Shown here: positions 7,704 through 12,346 of the stretch, piece after piece
Layout: each line of letters begins with the position of its first letter
Position numbering within the stretch: the first letter of the stretch is position 1
Origin: Acidobacteriaceae bacterium
GTDB taxonomy: Bacteria; Acidobacteriota; Terriglobia; Terriglobales; SbA1
Reading direction: 5' to 3'
Length of the DNA: 12,346 bases
NCBI GenBank assembly: GCA_003156615.1
Contig: PMHI01000381.1
Location: forward strand, 10,256 to 22,601
Notes under the pieces: model-generated
What the model saw: only the letters and a program-made list of their open reading frames with translations
Told to the model about the DNA's origin: nothing
Databases searched by the model: none
Position numbers and translations under genes: made by a program

Positions 7704-8355
7704 GCCGCCAGGCAGACCCCCACGATAGACAGCTCCATGAATGTCATACGGAAGCCAGCAGCGGCGTAGCAACTGTCACTGTTGGCACCCGAATCACGGA
7801 TCATCCAACCCAAGGATCGCACAGCCCCTCCCATGGAACTCGTTTCCAATGTGCCCAGAATTGGTTAGCTACGTTCGGCGCTCAGCTTTCCGAACTACTA
7901 GGTTTACCCTTCCAAGAATAATGTCGCAGTCAATCGATGCTCGGCATAGATAGCCTGGCGACTTCCAAAACAATTGGAAGTCATCGCAAGCAAGCAACTT
8001 TGACGGCAGTGAGCCGACTTGCTGCTTCCGAGGAACTGCCTGCTCAGATTGCAGAAATGGCGCGGCCAAGGAAAGTTCCTTCCGCTTTGCCCCGACCACC
8101 GGCCGGGCCCCACGCTTAGAAGCTAGCCTCGCTATACGGCTCCAACGATTTGCCAACGATGCCAACCGATTTTCCGATTGACACGGCAACAACCGCCGAG
8201 CACAAGCTTTCGCAAGTTTGGGCACCTTCTCCTCTGTTGCCCGAAACCTCATTTCCGTACCAGGCCTTCTACTTAAAGGCATTCGGTCCCCTCTGGAATT
8301 AAGGTTCCATTCTCGCGAAAAAATAACGGAGTGTGTCATGAAAACTTGAAAATTA
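7704..8355. other. About 650-bp stretch without a supportable gene
   Basis: No frame has a ribosome-binding site and a recognisable protein. The longest open frame is on the minus strand (8339 down to 7869, 156 codons). It is rich in Arg, Ser and Lys, lacks a Shine-Dalgarno and matches no family I know. A 9-bp-stem hairpin lies at 7960-7982, and GGCAGT (8003-8008) pairs with ACTGCC (8035-8040). The stretch could be decayed coding sequence, an RNA gene or a dispersed repeat. Confidence 0.4.
7960..7982. repeat. Perfect 9-bp inverted repeat (hairpin) with 5-nt loop
   Basis: GACTTCCAA (7960-7968) and TTGGAAGTC (7974-7982) pair perfectly across an AACAA loop. Neither strand has a T-run after it, so it is not a standard intrinsic terminator. 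It may be an operator, an RNA hairpin or the end of a mobile or repetitive element. Confidence 0.6.
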
Positions 8356-8499
8356 AAAAGTGGGCCTTTTTCTGTGGTTTTTTCGCGTTACTAGATAGAG
8401 GTCGAGTTTGGATCGCGGGGACGAAAGATGGCAAGTGAATATCAGGGGTGGGGATCCCTCCATCGGCGTTCGAATCTCTGACACCAAAAAGGGGCAACT

Positions 8500-8568
8500 A
8501 TGAAAGCACAGCAGAATCAGACATCAAGTTCGGTAGCGGTGTTCGTGGGCACAACTCAAGTCTCGTAA
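8500..8568 (+). pseudogene. Severed N-terminal start region of the copy-1 gene, ending in an in-frame TAA
   Basis: ATG 8500, with AAGGGG 5 nt upstream, begins MKAQQNQTSSSV, which aligns with the copy-2 start MNAQPMQTSNSV. The frame reaches TAA at 8566-8568 after 22 codons. The same frame then continues without a shift (RSWFALSWDRLVPTFLIV) in step with copy 2 (KGWFSRNWKWFVPALLIV). So the TAA lies inside what was one gene, and the leader and start signals of copy 1 now drive a 22-residue peptide. Confidence 0.7.
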
Positions 8569-8601
8569 CGGAGCTGGTTTGCGCTCAGTTGGGACCGGCT
8601 T

Positions 8602-9078
8602 GTGCCGACATTCCTCATTGTTTTCTTGGTGTTACCTCTCGTGCTTCTGCGATCGCTATGCTCTGCGCAGACTGCCGCTGCACCGCCTGGCGTTATACAG
8701 ACTCAGGAAACAAACTCGGAGGGCGTGGACGGCGAACTCATCGAATGCCGTCGCTCCGAGGGCATCCTCACCATAAAAGTCAAATTTCGCAACAACTCGG
8801 ATAAGGCGGTGAGTCTGACCTTTGTCCATTGGGGCGCGGCCGGTGTGGATCTTCCGAAGTTTTACGTCACTGCGGGAAATAAGAAGTACTTCACCCTTAA
8901 AGATACCGACGGCGCAGTTTTGTCGAGCAATGGCGCTGACAATGACGCTAGCATCGCTCCGGGAAGAACCTATCTATGGTGGGGGAAATATCCCGCACCT
9001 CCGGCCGATGTAAAGAAAATCAATTTCATGATGCCGTTCATTGCCCCGTTTGAAGACATTCCCATCACCGATAAATAG
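8602..9078 (+). CDS. Exported or membrane-anchored protein with C-terminal domain shared with the next gene (copy 1, possibly decaying)
   Basis: From GTG 8602, the first usable start after the TAA at 8566, the frame encodes 158 aa. A hydrophobic stretch at residues 4-16 and a possible signal-peptidase site near CSAQ (20-23) are followed by a short Ala/Pro spacer. Residues 31-158 form the domain shared with copy 2 (about 80% identical over 128 residues by hand alignment). This domain looks beta-rich: RFRNNSDKA-type and LTFVHWGAAGVDL strands, YLWWGKYPAPPA, and an APFEDIPITDK end. I cannot assign it a function. GGGA about 8 nt upstream of the GTG is a weak ribosome-binding site. The restarted protein lacks basic residues before its hydrophobic segment, unlike copy 2, so export may be poor. 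The well-conserved downstream frame argues that decay is recent or that the shorter protein is still made. Confidence 0.6.
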   Translation: MPTFLIVFLVLPLVLLRSLCSAQTAAAPPGVIQTQETNSEGVDGELIECRRSEGILTIKVKFRNNSDKAVSLTFVHWGAAGVDLPKFYVTAGNKKYFTLKDTDGAVLSSNGADNDASIAPGRTYLWWGKYPAPPADVKKINFMMPFIAPFEDIPITDK

Positions 9079-9116
9079 GGCGTTGTCGCATGGGGGCACA
9101 TTTTTGCTGCCTGTCC

Positions 9117-10253
9117 CAAAAGTGTGGACCTTTTGCCGCAGTTTCTTCGCGTTACTGAATAGAGGCCGAGTTGGGATCGTGGGACACGGAAGATGGTGAG
9201 TAAACACGATCTCCGCATCGGCGCTGGAGTCTCTGATACCAAGAAGGAGCGAGTATGAATGCGCAGCCAATGCAAACGTCAAATTCGGTAGGGACGCCTC
9301 CGGGCGCAAGCTCAGTCGCGCCACGGAAGGGCTGGTTTTCGCGGAATTGGAAATGGTTCGTGCCCGCGCTGCTCATTGTTTGCCTGGCCCTGCCGCTCGC
9401 GATTCTCGGATCGGTGTTTGCTGCGCTCAGGAGTTCCGATGCGGCCAAGGAATCTTTGCTTCGAGCCCAATCGAACCCACTCCTGGTCCAGAAACTTGGT
9501 ACGCCGATCGAGGAAGGCTGGCTGGCGGCCGGCTCGATCAACGTTTCAGGGACTTCCGGAGACGCCGATCTGGCGGTCCCCATTTCGGGTCCAAAAGCGA
9601 AGGGCAAAATCTACGTTACCGCTCACAAGAGTGCTGGCGTTTGGAGCTACAGCTTCATGGCGGCGGCCATCGACGGGAGCGATCAAAGAATCAATCTGCT
9701 CTCAGATGTGACGCCCGGAGCCGAGGTTTCACCAGCGTCTCAGGGAACAGTGCAGCCAACCCAGCAAACTCCGCCGGTGGAGACGACTCAGACGGCTCCG
9801 CCTGCCTCTCAACCGGCGGACCAACCCACCTCCTTTACAGCGCCTCCTGCCACGGCGCAAGCGGATGTCATCCAGACTCAGGACACAAACTTGGAGAGCG
9901 TGGTCGGCGAACTCATCGAGTGCCGGCGCCACGAGGGTGTCCTCAACATAAAAGTTCGATTCCGCAACAACTCGGATAAGGCGGCGAGTCTGACCTTCGT
10001 CCATTGGGGCGCGGCCGGTGTGGATCTTCCGAAGTTTTACGTCACTGCGGGAAATAAGAAATACTTCACGCTTACCGATGCCGACGGCACAGTTCTGTCG
10101 AGCAATAGTGCGAACGCCGACGCTAGCCTGGCTCCGGGAAAAACCTATCTATGGTGGGGGAAGTATCCCGCACCCCCGGCCGAGGTAACGAAGATTGATT
10201 TGATGATCCCCGTAACGGCCCCGTTTGAGGACGTTCCCATCACCGATAAATAG
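9117..10253 (+). repeat. Tandem duplication, copy 2 (leader plus gene)
   Basis: This is the second unit of the pair with 8356-9078. It contains the intact start region and an added central segment coding for a Coa1-like domain and linker. The 62-bp tract 9999-10060 is identical to 8824-8885 in copy 1. Confidence 0.8.
9255..10253 (+). CDS. Membrane-anchored protein with Coa1-like domain, low-complexity linker and conserved C-terminal domain (copy 2)
   Basis: 332 aa. ATG 9255 has AAGGAG 5 nt upstream. Residues 1-34 are cytosolic with a basic patch (PRKGWFSRNWK). Residues about 35-57 are a single transmembrane helix. Residues about 62-150 resemble the cytochrome oxidase assembly protein 1 (Coa1) family: a leading helix AAKESLLRAQSNPLLVQKLG, then GWLAAGSINVSGTSGDADLAVPISGPKAKGKIYV strands, spanning 88-121. 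That family is a small domain often found behind a transmembrane helix in bacteria. Residues about 152-203 are a Pro/Thr/Gln/Ala-rich linker, and 205-332 are the domain shared with copy 1. The predicted layout puts both folded domains outside the cytoplasmic membrane. The OmpA-like gene starts 32 bp later, so the two are probably co-transcribed and act in the envelope. The biochemical role is unknown. Confidence 0.8.
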   Translation: MNAQPMQTSNSVGTPPGASSVAPRKGWFSRNWKWFVPALLIVCLALPLAILGSVFAALRSSDAAKESLLRAQSNPLLVQKLGTPIEEGWLAAGSINVSGTSGDADLAVPISGPKAKGKIYVTAHKSAGVWSYSFMAAAIDGSDQRINLLSDVTPGAEVSPASQGTVQPTQQTPPVETTQTAPPASQPADQPTSFTAPPATAQADVIQTQDTNLESVVGELIECRRHEGVLNIKVRFRNNSDKAASLTFVHWGAAGVDLPKFYVTAGNKKYFTLTDADGTVLSSNSANADASLAPGKTYLWWGKYPAPPAEVTKIDLMIPVTAPFEDVPITDK

Positions 10254-10285
10254 GTGCTGAAAACTGGTATCACTGGGGAGGATTT

Positions 10286-10903
10286 ATGGCTTCGCCGCGG
10301 AGTTTGAAAATACCTTTTTTGCTTCTCGTCTCTTGCTTAGCATCGGCCCAGAAGTACCCCGATCCAGATTCGCCGGCCGTGCAAACGGCAGGCCAGGCGG
10401 CGCTGCCGCACGCCAAAGTTGAGAACATCGCGGGCGTGACCAAGGGAATCGAGGGCGTGAACAGTGGCATCACTGGCGCGACCAGTGGAATTCAGAGCGT
10501 GCTGCTGGATCTCAAGGCGAAAATCACGGCGCACGAAGTCAAAATCGAGCTGGACGCTGATGTCCTGTTCGACTTCGATAAATACGGCTTGCGTGCCGAA
10601 GCCGCCGACAGTTTGCAAGAGGTTGGCGAGGTGGCCAAGAGTCACGGTAAGTCACCCATGCTCATCGAAGGCCACACCGACGGCAAAGGTACTCACCCTT
10701 ACAACATGAAGCTCTCCGACGACCGCGCCGCGTCCGTGAAAAAGTGGCTGGTGGAGAATGCGGGCGTCTCCGGGTCGCGAATAACAACTCGCGGCTGGGG
10801 AGAAACCAAGCCGGTCGCTCCCAACAAGAATCCGGATGGCTCCGACAATCCCGCCGGTCGTCAGAAAAACCGGCGCGTCGAGATCACGATAACCACGAGC
10901 TGA
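10286..10903 (+). CDS. OmpA-like peptidoglycan-binding envelope protein
   Basis: 205 aa with a signal peptide of about 21 residues (cleavage after LASA, before QKYP). Residues about 49-72 are a Gly/Ile-rich segment with a repeating SGI/TGATSGI pattern, likely a short amphipathic or coiled linker. Residues about 85-203 form an OmpA C-terminal domain: VLFDFDKYGL, IEGHTDGKGTHPYNMKLSDDRAASV, GWGETKPVAPN and QKNRRVEI. D132 and R147, the positions that bind the diaminopimelate of peptidoglycan in this family, are present. The mature protein begins QKYP, not Cys, so it is not a lipoprotein; with no N-terminal beta-barrel it is probably a soluble periplasmic, wall-bound protein. A GGAGG core lies 4 nt before the ATG. 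It follows the copy-2 membrane protein by 32 bp and may link that assembly to the cell wall. Confidence 0.88.
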   Translation: MASPRSLKIPFLLLVSCLASAQKYPDPDSPAVQTAGQAALPHAKVENIAGVTKGIEGVNSGITGATSGIQSVLLDLKAKITAHEVKIELDADVLFDFDKYGLRAEAADSLQEVGEVAKSHGKSPMLIEGHTDGKGTHPYNMKLSDDRAASVKKWLVENAGVSGSRITTRGWGETKPVAPNKNPDGSDNPAGRQKNRRVEITITTS

Positions 10904-10908
10904 ACGCT

Positions 10909-11190
10909 ATGGAAGCCATCGAAATCGATTTGCCACATGATGGCACCCGATCCGCTGCCATCGCGCCCTTGCCCGCGGAGACCCCGAAGGCGCCGTGGCG
11001 GCCGAAAACTGCGGGGCTCATCGTCTTTTTCTTCACCTGCTCGCCGTAAACCGCGTCAGCGGAGACTTCAGCAATCTTTGGTCCCATCGCCGGAGCCTTG
11101 GTCGTAGCCACCAGCCTGCGCCGCATGGGACACGAGCAGAGCGCCGAAAAGTTCCTGCCTCCAGCCCTAGTCGTGGCGGTAGTGGAGTCC
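10909..11190 (+). pseudogene. Decayed small membrane-protein gene with stop-bearing insertion
   Basis: ATG 10909, 5 bp after the OmpA-like stop, opens a frame that reads as an acidic/Pro-rich N-terminus, then PWRPKTAGLIVFFF. It meets TAA at 11047-11049. The same frame resumes after about 15 unlike codons as FGPIAGALVVATSLRRMGHEQSAEKF and later ALVVAVVES, after which similarity to a sensible protein stops. Joining the two parts restores one continuous hydrophobic helix (TAGLIVFFF plus GPIAGALVVATSL). This suggests a short in-frame insertion near 11037-11075 that brought in a stop, plus loss of the 3' part. The family is not named with confidence. An alternative reading is that 10909-11049 is a real 46-aa peptide. 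Confidence 0.45.
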
Positions 11191-11382
11191 TGCAAACGCT
11201 ACCCGTCGCTCGGGCGGACGTTCAGTTGCCAGCCTCCCAACCGTGGGTTTTTGAGTGGTATCACTGATTTCGCCGCGGTTACACTCAATCGCCAGGAGTC
11301 AAAATTTGTAAGCCCCTTAGCAGCAGGTATCATCAGCTTGCAACGGGAAGGAACGTCCATCGTTTGGTCGGGAGCCTGAACC

Positions 11383-11841
11383 ATGATGCCTAGAGTTTTC
11401 TGCGGCGCGTTAGTTCTGTGTCTTTTGCCGAATTTTGCCGAAGCACAGGACGCCACCAAGGTGGCGCCGAAGCACTACAAAGTGCACTTCGAGAATGAGT
11501 GGGTGGAGGTTGTCGATATCCACTATGGTGCTCACGAGAGTTCAGCCCTGCATGAGCATCCCGCTGGTGTGGTCGTCAATCTTACGGCTGGGCACCTCAG
11601 ATTCACTGACCAGAACGGTAAGGTCCAGGAAGTCTACTCCCTGGCGGGCGAGAGTCGGTGGTTCCCACCCGTCAAGCACGCGGTCGAGAACATCGGCGAC
11701 GAACCCTTTAACGCGGTCTACATTTATATCAAGGGAAAGCCGACGACGTCTGCAGGGGATCCCAAAGGGGAAGCTCCGATGAGCGCCGAGCTGTTGACGA
11801 AGATCCTGGCGGACTATGCTCAGACCAGGGCGAAACCCTGA
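11383..11841 (+). CDS. Secreted single-domain cupin protein
   Basis: 152 aa. A signal peptide of about 21 residues (cleavage after FAEA) precedes a small cupin barrel (about 30-118). Cupin motif 1 is partly kept: H57 and H59 in LHEHPAGVVV, but the usual Glu a few residues later is replaced by a hydrophobic residue. Motif 2 appears as GESRWFPPVKHAVEN with H99 and N103. Three His ligands could still bind a metal, but the substrate or binding role is unknown. ATG 11383 has GGAG about 8 nt upstream; an in-frame ATG at 11386 is an equally possible start. It stands alone, preceded by the decayed gene and converging on the minus-strand SRPBCC gene. Confidence 0.78.
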   Translation: MMPRVFCGALVLCLLPNFAEAQDATKVAPKHYKVHFENEWVEVVDIHYGAHESSALHEHPAGVVVNLTAGHLRFTDQNGKVQEVYSLAGESRWFPPVKHAVENIGDEPFNAVYIYIKGKPTTSAGDPKGEAPMSAELLTKILADYAQTRAKP

Positions 11842-12072
11842 ATCGGACGCGACCCGGTCAGCCTCACTCTGGGCCACTGCGCTGTGAGCTGCACCGACTC
11901 GTAGCGTCGCTCGGTCAAACACTGGAATCGTCCTCGGATGGCCGGCGCGAGCGCCTGTCCAGGATTACTCGCCTGGGCGGCCTCAGCCGGCTTCATTTGA
12001 TCGAGCAGCAATTTCCATACTTCACTTTCCCAGTCGGCACCCAGCATGGCTGTTGATAGATCGCAGTTACCC

Positions 12073-12346
12073 TCACTGGCCTGGACGGCCGGTTTGTTTC
12101 TCACACACGATTTTCAAATTGTCCAGTCCGTGCTCGAAGTGCTCACCCATCACTTTGTCCATGTTTACGAAGATACCCATAACTTTCATGAAATAAGCGT
12201 TCGTGCCGTGCATCTTCCAAGTCACCAACGTTGAAGCGCCGACAGATTCGAGAGTGAATTCGTTCACGTTGTGTGCTTCAAACGGCTTCACGAAATCAAC
12301 TTTTATCGAGATTCTTTTCGGCGGTTCCGATTCCACAACCGACATC
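12073..12346 (-). CDS. SRPBCC-family (polyketide cyclase / START-like) protein, 3' part only
   Basis: The frame runs in from the right edge, so the N-terminal half is missing. The visible 90 residues match the second half of bacterial SRPBCC proteins. They start with ESEPPKRISIKVDFVKPFEAHNVNEFTLE, whose two strands are typical, followed by STLVTWKMHG, then an amphipathic C-terminal helix containing MDKVMGEHFEHGLDNLKIV. Such proteins form a helix-grip pocket for hydrophobic ligands; many are uncharacterised stress- or lipid-related proteins. The stop is TGA, read as TCA at 12073-12075 on the plus strand. It converges on the cupin gene, and the 231 bp between their stops (11842-12072) shows no convincing terminator or gene. 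Confidence 0.8.
   Translation of the reverse strand, partial: MSVVESEPPKRISIKVDFVKPFEAHNVNEFTLESVGASTLVTWKMHGTNAYFMKVMGIFVNMDKVMGEHFEHGLDNLKIVCEKQTGRPGQ

Larger units (their letters stand above)
8356..9078 (+). repeat. Tandem duplication, copy 1 (leader plus gene)
   Basis: This unit matches 9117-10253 through an untranslated leader of about 140 bp, the ancestral start region and the C-terminal domain. Shared leader landmarks include TTCGCGTTACT (8382-8392 against 9146-9156) and equal 5-nt spacing from the Shine-Dalgarno to the ATG. Copy 1 lacks the roughly 440-bp central segment of copy 2. Confidence 0.8.

Noticed and set aside
8448..8804. 118-codon plus-strand frame overlapping the start region of copy 1
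   Set aside because: It runs out of frame with the copy-2 homologue and with the conserved domain; no family resemblance.
10744..11049. 101-codon frame overlapping the end of the OmpA-like gene
   Set aside because: Only the part from ATG 10909 looks protein-like; the earlier part is a shadow of the OmpA-like gene.
10265..11278. TGGTATCACTG followed by TTCGCCGCGG near both 10265-10300 and 11256-11278
   Set aside because: Two short shared words with different spacing; may be chance or a trace of duplication, too weak to claim.
11820..12104. 94-codon minus-strand frame between the cupin and SRPBCC genes
   Set aside because: It overlaps the ends of both neighbours, has no ribosome-binding site and no recognisable motif.
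1..12346. CRISPR array, tRNA/rRNA genes, transposase or phage genes
   Set aside because: None seen on either strand: no regular repeat-spacer pattern and no recognisable RNA or mobile-element gene.

Overview
The window looks like a chromosomal segment of a mid-to-high GC soil or environmental bacterium. Acidobacteriota is my best guess, from the mix of genes, several GTG starts and the style of the envelope proteins, but no marker gene here proves it. There is no rRNA, tRNA, CRISPR array, transposase or phage gene.

Region 1 (1-6397) is one rightward catabolic cluster: a FadR-type GntR regulator, a 3-hydroxyisobutyrate-dehydrogenase-like reductase, E1-alpha and E1-beta of a thiamine-diphosphate 2-oxo acid (pyruvate/acetoin type) dehydrogenase, an M24-fold protein, and the lipoyl E2 acyltransferase. 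The first four are packed tightly, with 18 bp and 9 bp gaps and an 8-bp overlap. The M24 gene and E2 follow gaps of about 117 and 105 bp. No E3 (dihydrolipoamide dehydrogenase) is present. The M24 protein keeps most of the fold's motif framework, but one metal-ligand Asp is Cys and the conserved second-motif His is Trp, so it is probably not an ordinary prolidase. I read the cluster as an inducible pathway in which the M24 enzyme and the reductase feed or process a small acid, and the E1/E2 complex turns a 2-oxo acid or diketone into an acyl-CoA. The substrate is unknown.

Region 2 (6398-8355) is gene-poor. It holds one orphan PhnD-like periplasmic binding protein (6828-7703), flanked by about 430 bp and 650 bp without a supportable gene. 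These flanks carry a candidate promoter, a short direct repeat and a strong 9-bp-stem hairpin.

Region 3 (8356-10903) is an envelope locus made by tandem duplication. Two copies of a leader plus a gene for a membrane-anchored or exported protein share a C-terminal domain about 80% identical between copies. Copy 2 carries an extra Coa1-like domain and a Pro/Thr/Gln-rich linker. Copy 1 lacks these and has an in-frame TAA before its hydrophobic segment. An OmpA-like peptidoglycan-binding protein follows copy 2 by 32 bp.

Region 4 (10904-12346) holds a decayed small membrane-protein gene, a secreted cupin protein, and, convergent on the minus strand, the 3' end of an SRPBCC (polyketide cyclase-like) gene that runs out of the window.
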